64,000 bases of DNA from an uncultured Salinicoccus sp. GTDB lineage: Bacteria > Bacillota > Bacilli > Staphylococcales > Salinicoccaceae. The stretch spans positions 62,001 to 126,000 of the forward strand of contig CANLWV010000005.1 of NCBI GenBank assembly GCA_947494965.1, read 5' to 3'. Numbering within the stretch: the stretch's first letter is position 1; each line of letters opens with the position of its first letter. The notes beneath the pieces are model-generated. The model saw nothing but the letters and a program-made list of their open reading frames with translations, was not told the origin of the DNA and did no database searches. The position numbers and the translations under genes were made by a program. Shown here one piece after another: positions 8,328 through 16,455 of this stretch.

Positions 8328-8353
8328 GAGAGAGGGGATCCCCTCTCTTTATT
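8328..8353 (+). terminator. Terminator of the pyruvate kinase-like gene
   Basis: A palindrome AGAGAGGGGATCCCCTCTCT (about 8329-8348) is followed by TT and an AT-rich tail. The stem is strong but the T run is short. Confidence 0.65.
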
Positions 8354-8463
8354 TATGAAAACGTATTCGTTGTCAGAATTAGCTGTTTTTTCTGAAAACA
8401 GGGTTTAATTTATCCAAGTTACCCCGTATACTACTTTCAAAGAGGAGTAAGGGGTGAGGGGTC

Positions 8464-9615
8464 ATGATGGAAGAACCGATAGTTGCGACTGTCATGTTGT
8501 TTGCTTTAATTGCTTTAGGAGAAGTGATCTCCGTCTTGACGCGGGCACGTATACCGATGTTGATGACGGCGATGCTGGGATTTTTGATTTTGACGTGGAT
8601 CGGTGTATTTCCAGAAAACATATTGGAATTATCGACTTTGCCGGCTTTAGGCGCGATACTCATCGGACCACTTATTGTACATATGGGCACACTGATGCGC
8701 TTTTCAGTCTTGAAGAAGCAATGGCGCGCTGTAGTGATTGCCCTCTCAGGGCTGGTCGGGGCCCTGGTGCTGATATTGAGCCTCGTTACATTGGTGTTTG
8801 ATTTTGAAACCGCAGCAAGTGGCGTCGGGCCGGTATCCGGCGGAGTCGTGGCGCTACTGATCACGAATGAGACATTGACGAATCTTGGATTATCCAGCCT
8901 GATTGTCGTGCCTGTACTCGTCCAGTCTTTCCAGGGCGTCATCGGGATGCCGCTTGCCACAGCCTTCATGAAGCGGTATGGCCGCACGTTCATGGCTGGG
9001 GAAAGATTGACGCAGGAAAAGAGTGTCGGATTTGAAGAACTGCGGGGACCTTCCCGCTTCAGCCTGATGAAAAACAACACGATCAAGCTCTTCGTCATTT
9101 TCTTCTTGGGCATGCTTGGTGTCGTCATCGGCGATCTGACAGGCATCCATTATACGCTGTATTGCCTGCTGTTCGGTATTCTGGCATTGAATTTCAATCT
9201 GCTGCCAAAAAGTGCGCTTGAGTCTGCGAACTCGTTCAGCTTCATGATGGTGGCGCTGATATTCGTCATCATCGGGACGATGGGGGGGATAACCCCGCAG
9301 GATGTCGTCACCAACATTCCGGCGGTCGCCATGATCTTGGGGCTTGGTATCGTCGGCATCATCGGTGGTGGGTTCCTCGCTTCGAAGCTCGTCGGGTGGC
9401 ACCCATATAAGGGTGTGCCAGTCGCACTGACTGCCCTGATCGGTTTCCCAGGGGACTACCTGATCTGCGAGGAGGTTGCCCGCAGTGAAACGGACAACAT
9501 AGAAGATCAGAATACGCTGTTCCAGGAGCTGGTCACCCCGATGCTGATCGGTGGATTCATCACCGTTACGACAGCGTCCATATTCGTTGCCACATTCGTC
9601 ATGAGCCTAATCTAA
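8464..9615 (+). CDS. Uncharacterised secondary-transporter-like membrane protein paired with an amidohydrolase
   Basis: A 383-residue polytopic membrane protein with about ten helices in two halves, joined by a charged loop near residues 165-200. The second half ends with an unusual polar motif, ALIGFPGDYLICEEVARSE, just before the last helix. The two-bundle layout resembles ESS-type (GltS-like) or DUF3100-like carriers, but I cannot place it firmly. The stop codon is 24 bases before the start of a metal-dependent amidohydrolase. The pair is probably an operon in which this protein imports the compound that the enzyme hydrolyses. ATG 8464 follows a good AAGGGGTGA site. Confidence 0.7.
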   Translation: MMEEPIVATVMLFALIALGEVISVLTRARIPMLMTAMLGFLILTWIGVFPENILELSTLPALGAILIGPLIVHMGTLMRFSVLKKQWRAVVIALSGLVGALVLILSLVTLVFDFETAASGVGPVSGGVVALLITNETLTNLGLSSLIVVPVLVQSFQGVIGMPLATAFMKRYGRTFMAGERLTQEKSVGFEELRGPSRFSLMKNNTIKLFVIFFLGMLGVVIGDLTGIHYTLYCLLFGILALNFNLLPKSALESANSFSFMMVALIFVIIGTMGGITPQDVVTNIPAVAMILGLGIVGIIGGGFLASKLVGWHPYKGVPVALTALIGFPGDYLICEEVARSETDNIEDQNTLFQELVTPMLIGGFITVTTASIFVATFVMSLI

Positions 9616-9639
9616 AAATATAAAACAGGAGTGTAACTG

Positions 9640-10869
9640 ATGACTAAACTGCTTATAAAAAACATTAATCTGATTGATGGTACAGGTTCTGAAGTAATCG
9701 AAAATGTAAATGTTCTGGTGGAAGAGGGCCGATTCAGTGCAATCAATGCGGACGATGGAGTGAAAGGTGCGGAAGTCATAGAAGGGGGCGGGCGGTATAT
9801 GCTCCCCGGGATGATCGATACGCATGTCCATATGATGACTGAGTTCAAGCCGATGGAAGAACGGCTGGTTACGCCCTTCTCCTATAATTTCTATCAGGCG
9901 ATGGGATACTTGAAACGCACGCTTGACGCCGGAGTCACTACAGTGCGCGATGCTCTTGGCAGTGATCTCGGCCTAAAGCGCGCCATAGACGATGGACTCG
10001 TGGCCGGACCGCGCATGCAGATCAGCGTCAACGCACTGACCATCACAGGGGGCCATGGAGACGGCTACAACTATTCAGGCATCAATACGGACCTGTTCCA
10101 ACCGCATCCCGGCATGCCGGCAGGTATTTGTGACGGGGTGGAGGAAGTCAGGAAGAAGACGCGTGAAATGTTGAGGGCCGGGGCGGATATCATTAAAGTC
10201 CACGCCACGGGCGGCGTATCGAGCCCGACGGATCATCCGAAATTCACCCAGTTCTCACTTGAGGAGTTGAAGGTCATCGTCGAAGAGGCCAAGTTCAGGA
10301 ATGGCGTGAAGGTCATGGCCCACGCCCAGGGCCTGGAAGGTGTCAGGCAATGTGTGGAAGCGGGCATCCACTCCATTGAGCACGGCATCTTCCTGGATGA
10401 CGAGGTGTGCGGATTGATGAAGGATCAGGGCACCTATCTTGTGCCGACACTGTTGGCGCCGGTGTCCGTCCTCGAATTCGCCGAAGAGCTAGGGATGCCG
10501 AAGACAGCCATCGAAAAGTCGGAGGAAGTCATCGAATACCATAAGGAAAGCTTTACACGCGCCTATAAGGCAGGCGTCAAGATCGCAATGGGTACTGACG
10601 CAGGAGTGTTCAAGCACGGCACCAACCTAAGGGAGCTGGAACTGATGGTCGAGTGCGGCATGACGCCGATGGATGCGATCGTCGCTTCGACGAAGACGGC
10701 GGCAGAATGCATGGGGTATGCGGACATCGGCCTGATCAAGGAAGATTTTGTGGCCGACTTCATCCTGGTGGAAGACAATCCGTTGGAAGATATCGGGTCG
10801 CTGAAGGATAACAGCAAGGTGACGGTCGTAGCCAAAGAGGGCGTCGTCCATAAGAATATATTAAATTAG
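9640..10869 (+). CDS. Metal-dependent amidohydrolase (dipeptidase/carboxypeptidase-like subgroup)
   Basis: A 409-residue member of the amidohydrolase superfamily, in the subgroup that includes imidazolonepropionase-like prolidases and the Lys/Arg carboxypeptidases. H62 and H64 (DTHVH) form the first metal-ligand pair. A lysine in ADIIKVHATGG is probably the carbamylated bridging residue. H in VMAHAQG and H in SIEHG are further ligands, and D in MGTDAG is the catalytic aspartate. An N-terminal beta domain (residues 1-55) and a matching C-terminal strand region frame the barrel. It is cotranscribed with the upstream carrier and has an AACAGGAG site ahead of the ATG. The substrate, perhaps an N-acyl or dipeptide compound, is unknown. 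Confidence 0.83.
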   Translation: MTKLLIKNINLIDGTGSEVIENVNVLVEEGRFSAINADDGVKGAEVIEGGGRYMLPGMIDTHVHMMTEFKPMEERLVTPFSYNFYQAMGYLKRTLDAGVTTVRDALGSDLGLKRAIDDGLVAGPRMQISVNALTITGGHGDGYNYSGINTDLFQPHPGMPAGICDGVEEVRKKTREMLRAGADIIKVHATGGVSSPTDHPKFTQFSLEELKVIVEEAKFRNGVKVMAHAQGLEGVRQCVEAGIHSIEHGIFLDDEVCGLMKDQGTYLVPTLLAPVSVLEFAEELGMPKTAIEKSEEVIEYHKESFTRAYKAGVKIAMGTDAGVFKHGTNLRELELMVECGMTPMDAIVASTKTAAECMGYADIGLIKEDFVADFILVEDNPLEDIGSLKDNSKVTVVAKEGVVHKNILN

Positions 10870-10873
10870 ACGT

Positions 10874-10900
10874 AAGCCCCGGGCAATGCCCGGGGTTTCT
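10874..10900 (+). terminator. Terminator of the carrier-amidohydrolase operon
   Basis: AAGCCCCGGGCA pairs with TGCCCGGGGTTT (one G-T) around a two-base loop, followed by TTTCTTTC. Confidence 0.85.
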
Positions 10901-10970
10901 TTCATGCCAGGAACAGGGTGGATGTTTCAACGGTCAACTGGGTATATGGGATTAAGGAAGGAGTGCTTCC

Positions 10971-11581
10971 ATGTTGCAGACAATATTGACGGCCGCGGTT
11001 TTATACATGGCTACCGCCATCGACCTGATCGCAATACTGCTGATCTTTTTGCCAGGGCAGAGACGGACAGGCAGATCAGACAAATCTATATCGGCCAGTA
11101 TGTGGGTTCGTTGATATTGATCATAGTCAGTCTCATCTTGGCCTATGTGCTCGGTTTCATACCTGAAAAATGGATTTTGGGATTGCTTGGACTCATACCG
11201 ATATACTTCGGGGTAAAGGTCTTGCTGGTGGGTGATTCCGATGAGGCGGAGGCAACAGCACAGTTGGATAAGAAGGGGTTGGACGGATTAGCGGGAAAAG
11301 TAGTGATGATCATAATCGGAAGTTGTGGCGCTGATAATATTGGTTTGTTCGTTCCATATTTTGTGACGATCGATGCAGGCGGCCTGGCTGTCTCTTTAAT
11401 AGTACTTCTCATCCTCATCTTTCTGCTGGCCTTTACAGCGCATAGGATAGCACGTACTGCGCTGATCGGGGAAACAATCGAAAAGTACGGCACATGGATT
11501 ATGGCGATCATATATATTGGCCTTGGCGTATACATCCTCTATGGAAATGAAACGGTGCAGACGATCTTTTCCTTTCTCTGA
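10971..11581 (+). pseudogene. cadD: cadD, cadmium resistance transporter, interrupted by a -1 frameshift
   Basis: The ATG at 10971 follows a strong AAGGAAGGAG site and opens MLQTILTAAVLYMATAIDL, the standard start of CadD-family proteins. That frame fails after LLIF and stops at 11114. The remainder (IYIGQYVG, PEKWILGLLGLIPIYFGVKV, GADNIGLFVPYFV and on to 11581) continues in another frame. Reading T6 instead of T5 at 11046-11050 joins them into one protein of about 203 residues, the normal family length. CadD is a small multi-helix membrane protein that lowers cadmium sensitivity in staphylococci. The gene is either inactivated or carries an assembly error. No cadmium regulator is adjacent. 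Confidence 0.82.
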
Positions 11582-11685
11582 TGAGGAACGTTCTCTAGCT
11601 GCATATCAATTTTGAGCAAATAAAAATTGGGTCGTTGGACATGTGTCTAAAGGAAGCATCCAAAAAGATTCAAAGGATATAAGGC

Positions 11686-11715
11686 AAAAGGGACGGTTTG
11701 GAGCCGTCCCTTTTT
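11686..11715 (+). terminator. Terminator downstream of cadD
   Basis: AAAAGGGACGG (11686-11696) pairs with CCGTCCC and a T5 run (11704-11715). It lies about 105 bases after the cadD stop. Nothing else was recognised in 11582-11875. Confidence 0.8.
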
Positions 11716-11875
11716 AAGATATTCTGCTATGCCCCTGCGATGGAGCAGTGTGCCAGTCACTACATAAAAAATAATGCGAGCATTGATCATTGCGCCGCGT
11801 ATCTTTTTACCCTATCATATATATTGATTACCATAGGCAATCAAATGGGCTGTAATGGCCGGATTGGAGTAATAT

Positions 11876-12766
11876 ATGAAAAAAGCCGCAGTCATCATCA
11901 ACAGAAACTCGGGTAAAAAAAAGAAACCGCCCATCGAATACCGAGTGCTCGATGCACTGAATAGTCAGGGCTATAAAGTCGACATCCACTACACGGATGG
12001 ATCGGACGCAAAGGAAATCGCGATGGCTGCATCAGATGTCGATCTGATTGTGTCAGCAGGCGGCGATGGTACGATTGGCGAAATCATCGATGGGATGGTG
12101 GAGAGTGGGTCAGATGCACCGCTTTCCATCCTGCCGGCAGGGACCGTCAACGATTACACCCGCGCACTGGGTCTGCCGCTTGACATGGATACGGCCATAA
12201 ATAACCTGAAATCGCCCCAGAAGACTATAGAAGCGGATGTCATGAAAGGCAATGACCGCCATATCGCCTATTTGATCGCGCTCGGTGATTTTATGGAATC
12301 TTTCACCCGCGTGGGCTCGACCGCTAAGAATCGCTTCGGCATCTTCGCCTATCTCTACGCCGGATTACGTGCGCTCGTCACAATGAAGACATATCGTGTG
12401 AAAATCGAAACGGAATCGGAAAAAGTGATGAGTGATTCCATATTGACGATTGTAGCGAATACTTCATCCGTCGGCAGCTTTGAAAAATTACTGCCGCATG
12501 CAAGCATCGACGACCGCCATCTGCATATCCTCAACATCACGCCATCGAATCCGAAGGCAATCATTGAAATCATCATTGCGGCCTTCAGGGGGACGATTGC
12601 TGAGCACGAAAATGTGCATTACATGAAGGCTGAAACACTCCATCTGGATACAGACCGTCTTGAAACGATGGATATTGACGGGGACCCACATGAATTTGAA
12701 GCGATGGATATCAGATTGCTCCAAGGATGCCTCAGAGTCAACGTGCCAGAGGCCTATGCAGAGTAG
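11876..12766 (+). CDS. Diacylglycerol kinase-family lipid kinase (DagK/YegS/BmrU type)
   Basis: A 296-residue lipid kinase. The nucleotide-binding signature GGDGT is at residues 62-66. The family PAGTVNDYTRAL segment follows, and C-terminal beta-sandwich motifs include DIDGDPHEFE. These enzymes phosphorylate diacylglycerol or related lipids at the inner face of the membrane and recycle lipid anchors. There is no signal peptide or membrane helix, as expected for a peripheral enzyme. The ATG at 11876 has a GGATTGGAG site. About 80 bases separate it from the YitT gene, with no terminator seen between them, so they may be cotranscribed. Confidence 0.88.
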   Translation: MKKAAVIINRNSGKKKKPPIEYRVLDALNSQGYKVDIHYTDGSDAKEIAMAASDVDLIVSAGGDGTIGEIIDGMVESGSDAPLSILPAGTVNDYTRALGLPLDMDTAINNLKSPQKTIEADVMKGNDRHIAYLIALGDFMESFTRVGSTAKNRFGIFAYLYAGLRALVTMKTYRVKIETESEKVMSDSILTIVANTSSVGSFEKLLPHASIDDRHLHILNITPSNPKAIIEIIIAAFRGTIAEHENVHYMKAETLHLDTDRLETMDIDGDPHEFEAMDIRLLQGCLRVNVPEAYAE

Positions 12767-12847
12767 AGGCCATATACGACAGTTTGAATAAATACTTTCT
12801 AAAGTGCAATGCACCCAAGAGAAATATGGACCAGGAGGAGGATTATT

Positions 12848-13741
12848 GTGAAAATCAGAGAGAAACTTAAGAACATGAATTTTGAAAAACGTAAATTACC
12901 GATCAGTTCAAGGATCACCCAACAGACATTGATCAATATCGTGACCATCATCGTCGGGTCATTCCTTTTCGCCATCGGCGTCAACACCTTCATGATCGCC
13001 GGGAATCTCGGCGAAGGGGGCGTCACTGGGCTTGCAGTCATCCTGTATTATGCATTTGATATTTCACCGGCAATCTCGAACTTCCTTATGAATGCAGTCT
13101 TACTTGTAGTGGGGTTCAAATTCTTAAGTAGACGCTCCATGTACTATACAATCGTCGTAGTCATATTGACATCCTTGTTTCTATGGCTGACTGAAGACTG
13201 GCAGATCCAGACTGATCAGATATTGATCAACACCGTTTTTGGTGGGCTGTTCGTCGGTCTTGGCATCGGTCTGGTCATCCGCATCGGTGCGACCACTGCC
13301 GGTACGACGATATTGGCACGTCTCGTCAATAAATACATGGATATCAACGTTTCCTATGCCCTGCTGTTCTTTGACCTGGTCGTCATTACAATCGGTCTGA
13401 CCGTCATGACGCTCGAGCAGGTCCTCTTGACTGTCATTGCACTCTACATCGGTATGAAGGTGATGGACTTCATCATCGAAGGTATGAACCCCAAAAAAGC
13501 GATCACCATCATTTCCGACCATCCGGATCGCCTCGGCAAGATGATCAACAGTGAAATCAGGCGGGGTGTGACCATCATGGAGGGGCGCGGCTTCTATACC
13601 CAGGCCGATAAGGATATATTGTATGTCATCATCAACAAGAACCAGCTGCCCCGCGTCAAGCGGCTCATCAAGCATTATGATGAGAATGCATTTGTGGTGG
13701 TGCACGACGTCAACAGCGTCCTCGGCAACTATTTTATATAA
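12848..13741 (+). CDS. YitT-family membrane protein (DUF161 plus DUF2179), copy 1
   Basis: A 297-residue protein with about six N-terminal transmembrane helices containing the signature GNLGEGGVTGLAVIL and a later IRIGATTAGTTIL. It ends in a cytoplasmic DUF2179 domain (about residues 215-297, EGMNPKKAITIIS and FVVVHDVNSVLG). The function is not established; some members are proposed to be transporters with a regulatory tail. GTG 12848 is chosen because AGGAGGAGG (12832-12841) is six bases upstream, whereas the ATG at 12809 has no site. A close paralogue lies at 43044 on the other strand. Confidence 0.87.
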   Translation: MKIREKLKNMNFEKRKLPISSRITQQTLINIVTIIVGSFLFAIGVNTFMIAGNLGEGGVTGLAVILYYAFDISPAISNFLMNAVLLVVGFKFLSRRSMYYTIVVVILTSLFLWLTEDWQIQTDQILINTVFGGLFVGLGIGLVIRIGATTAGTTILARLVNKYMDINVSYALLFFDLVVITIGLTVMTLEQVLLTVIALYIGMKVMDFIIEGMNPKKAITIISDHPDRLGKMINSEIRRGVTIMEGRGFYTQADKDILYVIINKNQLPRVKRLIKHYDENAFVVVHDVNSVLGNYFI

Positions 13742-13745
13742 AACC

Positions 13746-13776
13746 AAAATCCCGCTTATCTTTAAGCGGGATTTTT
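13746..13776. terminator. Bidirectional terminator between convergent genes
   Basis: AAATCCCGCTTA pairs with TAAGCGGGATTT around a short loop, with A and T runs on either side. It serves the YitT gene and the convergent acetyltransferase. Confidence 0.88.
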
Positions 13777-14197
13777 ATGCTTTCTTGCGAAGGTATATGA
13801 AGGGGACGGATCCCCCTTTTATTTCGGAAAACCCCCTGTAGGCAAGCCACGTTCCAGTGAAGGTGTTGGGTCCGCTATTTTGAAAGAAAAGATAGATTTC
13901 ATCAACATGTGCGACAGCTTCAAGGTAAGTATCCATTAGGGATGAAGCGATGCCCTGTGAACGGAAATCGGGGTGGACGATGAAGTCGGATATGTATTGC
14001 GTAAAAGCCCCATCACCAGAAGAACGCAGAATACCAGTCAGCTGTTCATCCGACCATGCGGTGATGAGATAATCAGATGCAATGACTGCTTTATGGAGTT
14101 CACCGAATCGCGATTCATATCTGGATTGCCCCTTCGCCATATAGAGCTGCTCAAGGTCGTGTTGCCGTAAATCTTTATCCTGCCTTACCTCAATCAT
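13775..14197 (-). CDS. GNAT-family N-acetyltransferase
   Basis: A 140-residue acetyltransferase. The acetyl-CoA-binding motif A is visible as ISDFIVHPDFRSQGIASSLMDTY, with the Q/RxxGxA loop at RSQGIA, and a FF.NSGPNT stretch follows. The acceptor cannot be predicted. The start has a weak AAGAGGTGG site just upstream. It is a single-gene unit, convergent with the YitT gene and divergent from the nitrilase operon. Confidence 0.82.
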   Translation of the reverse strand: MIEVRQDKDLRQHDLEQLYMAKGQSRYESRFGELHKAVIASDYLITAWSDEQLTGILRSSGDGAFTQYISDFIVHPDFRSQGIASSLMDTYLEAVAHVDEIYLFFQNSGPNTFTGTWLAYRGFSEIKGGSVPFIYLRKKA

Positions 14198-14369
14198 GTG
14201 GCCACCTCTTTTTAATTATAAGGATAACGTGAAAGCGCTGGACTTGCCATCGTTAATTGCAAGTATTCGGCATGTCCCATATACTTTAAGTAGATATTGA
14301 ATGATTCTGACACGTTCATTTTGACGGTGAGCGATATTTCATCGACATTAAATCATATGAAGTAGAGGA

Positions 14370-15176
14370 GTGGGGGATATCAACGTAAAAGTCCTACAGT
14401 ACCAGGTGGAATTTGGAGATTTCGAAGGTAATCTCAATAAGGTGCGTGCACAATTCGAACAGGAGACGCTTGAAGAGACGGATATCGTTGTGCTGCCTGA
14501 AATGTGGACATCAGGGTATGACCTTGAACATATAGCGGCGCATGCCTGTCATGACCTTGAGCCGGCCCTGTCGTTCATATCGGAATTGGCGCAGCAATAT
14601 AATGTCAATATCGTCGCCGGCTCCGTCGCCAACATAAAGGATGACCCGGATAAGGTCTACAACACTGCGTTCGTCGTCGACCGTGAGGGGACGCTTGTAT
14701 ATGAGTACTCCAAGATGCATCTTGTGCCGATGCTCGATGAACCGAAACATCTTGCGGAAGGGGACAATAAAGTGGAGACATTTATGATTGATGGCAGCAA
14801 GTGCGGCATGGTGATCTGCTATGACCTAAGATTTCCGGAGCTGTTCAGGGACCTGACATTAAAAGGTGCTTCCATCATCTTTGTGCCAGCCCAATGGCCG
14901 GATGCACGGAAGAAGCACTGGGAAACGCTCCTTTCAGCACGGGCGATCGAAAACCAGTGCTACATCATCGGAGCGAACACGTATGGTGAGATGGGTGGGC
15001 AGACTTTCGCAGGACGCTCGATGATTACAGATCCTTGGGGTGAAGTCATCAGCGAAGCAAAAGGGCAGTCTGAAGCGGTAGTCAGTGGACAAATCGATTC
15101 GCAGGAAGTGGCGCGCATCAGACAGGAAGTGCCTATTTTTGAAAGCAGGCGGCGGGATATGTATCATTGCCTGTAG
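14370..15176 (+). CDS. Carbon-nitrogen hydrolase (nitrilase superfamily, omega-amidase-like)
   Basis: A 268-residue cytosolic amidase with the nitrilase triad: E44 in LPEMW, K115 in YSKMHL, and C150 in VICYDLRFPE. The sequence and length suit the omega-amidase/MtnU branch that releases ammonia from alpha-ketoglutaramate-like compounds, including those formed in methionine salvage. The start is uncertain. The GTG at 14370 overlaps the GAGGAG site, and no better in-frame ATG or GTG follows before the conserved core, so the true start could be slightly downstream. It overlaps or closely precedes a deaminase gene. Confidence 0.85.
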   Translation: MGDINVKVLQYQVEFGDFEGNLNKVRAQFEQETLEETDIVVLPEMWTSGYDLEHIAAHACHDLEPALSFISELAQQYNVNIVAGSVANIKDDPDKVYNTAFVVDREGTLVYEYSKMHLVPMLDEPKHLAEGDNKVETFMIDGSKCGMVICYDLRFPELFRDLTLKGASIIFVPAQWPDARKKHWETLLSARAIENQCYIIGANTYGEMGGQTFAGRSMITDPWGEVISEAKGQSEAVVSGQIDSQEVARIRQEVPIFESRRRDMYHCL

Positions 15177-15202
15177 AATACGTTCTGGGAAAGGATGATC
15201 AT

Positions 15203-15682
15203 GTGATTACTGAAACAGATAGGAAATATTTGACGAGATGCGTAGAACTCGCCCGGACTGCGCTCGATAAAGGAGACGCACCATTTGGTTCACTCCTCGT
15301 CTCAAAAGATGGGGAAGTACTCTTTGAAGATCACAACAGAATCGCCAGCGGCGATGCCACGCGCCATCCCGAGTTTGAAATCGCAAGATGGGCGGCTTCA
15401 CATCTGAATGAGGAAGACCGTCGCAGCGCGACCGTCTATACTTCAGGTGAACACTGCTCCATGTGCGCCTCGGCGCACGGTCTTGTCGGCCTCGGCCGCA
15501 TCGTATATGCCAGTTCCACCAAGCAGCTGAAGGCATGGCAGCAGGAAATGGGCCTGGAATCAGGCCCACTGAAAGGATTATCCATCACCGAAGTGCTGAC
15601 GGATGCTGAAGTGGATGGCCCCGATGACACGTTGGCCGAAGAAGTGCGACAACTCCAGTTCACGTACCATCAAAAAGCATAA
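15203..15682 (+). CDS. Nucleoside/base deaminase of the cytidine deaminase fold
   Basis: A 159-residue zinc deaminase. H55 and E57 lie in the HPEFE motif, and C85 and C88 in HCSMC; together they make the catalytic zinc site of the CDA/TadA/guanine deaminase fold. The preceding APFGSLLV strand and the N of DHNR are also typical. The gene is closer to guanine or general nucleoside deaminases than to TadA, but the substrate is not determined. GTG 15203 is preferred because GGGAAAGGA sits seven bases upstream. The TTG at 15167 would overlap the nitrilase end and has no site. It is the second gene of the nitrilase operon. Confidence 0.85.
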   Translation: MITETDRKYLTRCVELARTALDKGDAPFGSLLVSKDGEVLFEDHNRIASGDATRHPEFEIARWAASHLNEEDRRSATVYTSGEHCSMCASAHGLVGLGRIVYASSTKQLKAWQQEMGLESGPLKGLSITEVLTDAEVDGPDDTLAEEVRQLQFTYHQKA

Positions 15683-15686
15683 TTTA

Positions 15687-15729
15687 CGAAATAACCGCCC
15701 TGTTAAGTATTTACAGGGGGGGTATTTTT
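15687..15729 (+). terminator. Probable terminator of the nitrilase-deaminase operon
   Basis: CCGCCCTGT pairs imperfectly with ACAGGGGGGG across an eight-base loop, followed by TATTTTT. One mismatch weakens the stem. The G run may also act as ribosome binding site for the small ORF at 15732. Confidence 0.55.
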
Positions 15730-15731
15730 AA

Positions 15732-15874
15732 ATGAATCGTTACTGGAAGCTGCAGCTTGATGAAATGGAAACGTTGAAATTCATTTCGAGACTTGCCGAC
15801 AGACAGCTAAAAACAGTATGATGGGGCAGCAGGAAGACTACATCCAAAACTTGATGAGTGTCTTCTATAAGTAA
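15732..15874 (+). pseudogene. Small ORF split by an apparent -1 frameshift in an A5 run
   Basis: An ATG at 15732 opens 29 codons, ending near RLADRQLKTV, and stops at 15821. A second frame continues from ATG 15818/15821 with GQQEDYIQNLMSVFYK and stops at 15874. Adding one A to the A5 run at 15809-15813 would fuse both into one 47-residue helical, charged protein without a junction artefact. The G-rich run before 15723 could be the ribosome binding site. I do not recognise the protein. It might be two tiny genes, a broken gene, or an assembly error. Confidence 0.4.
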
Positions 15875-15894
15875 AAAAAGTGGGGCGCATCTGT

Positions 15895-16374
15895 ATGAGC
15901 ATCTGGTTCCTATTGAATTTCATATTAGTGATCTGGGCTGTGTGGAATGTTGCATCCGGGTTCTCGGCCAACACGCCATATCTACATATATTGCTTGGTT
16001 TTACGGGTTTTTTACTGTTCATATTCAACTGGACACGCAATGCTGTTTTCTCGACCATACGCAATATCGGGGACAGGCGGAAGAAAATCCGTCTGGCCCA
16101 ATTTTCGAAACGCATCAGGCCCTATCACCGCTATGTCGGGACAGGAGCGCTGATCATCATCCTGCTGCATGGTTTCCTGGTCATCGACCTCTATACATTC
16201 GACCCATCCAATATGAAGATATTGACAGGGACCATCGCAGCGTTCAATCTGCTTTGCCTGGTTCTCTCAGGATGGTACCGGCTGCTGGTCGATCCGAGGC
16301 TTAAAATCAGGAAACTTCATATCGGCCTCGGCATCTCCATGTTTGTTCTCGTCATCATCCACTTCATATATTAA
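15895..16374 (+). CDS. Small multi-helix membrane protein, possible haem-binding cytochrome b-like fold
   Basis: A 159-residue protein with four or five hydrophobic helices. Histidines sit at helix positions that recur in cytochrome b561-like and ferric-reductase-like proteins: YHRYVG, LLHGFLV, KLHIGLG and IIHFIY. Basic loops such as RNIGDRRKKIR separate them. The haem assignment is an inference from this histidine spacing only. The ATG at 15895 is preferred, with the G-rich GTGGGGCG about nine bases upstream. No terminator separates it clearly from the TspO-like gene that follows about 80 bases later. Confidence 0.6.
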   Translation: MSIWFLLNFILVIWAVWNVASGFSANTPYLHILLGFTGFLLFIFNWTRNAVFSTIRNIGDRRKKIRLAQFSKRIRPYHRYVGTGALIIILLHGFLVIDLYTFDPSNMKILTGTIAAFNLLCLVLSGWYRLLVDPRLKIRKLHIGLGISMFVLVIIHFIY

Positions 16375-16455
16375 AAAAAACGTATCCCCCTCTAGGGAGT
16401 GGCTAAATAGTATTTGGGGTATAGGTAAAATATTATGGAGGAGAGAGTCGATAAA

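Noticed and set aside
8379-9146. Long minus-strand frame of about 255 codons antisense to the carrier gene
   Set aside because: It is the shadow of a GC-rich membrane-protein gene; no start site, and its composition follows the real gene's third positions.
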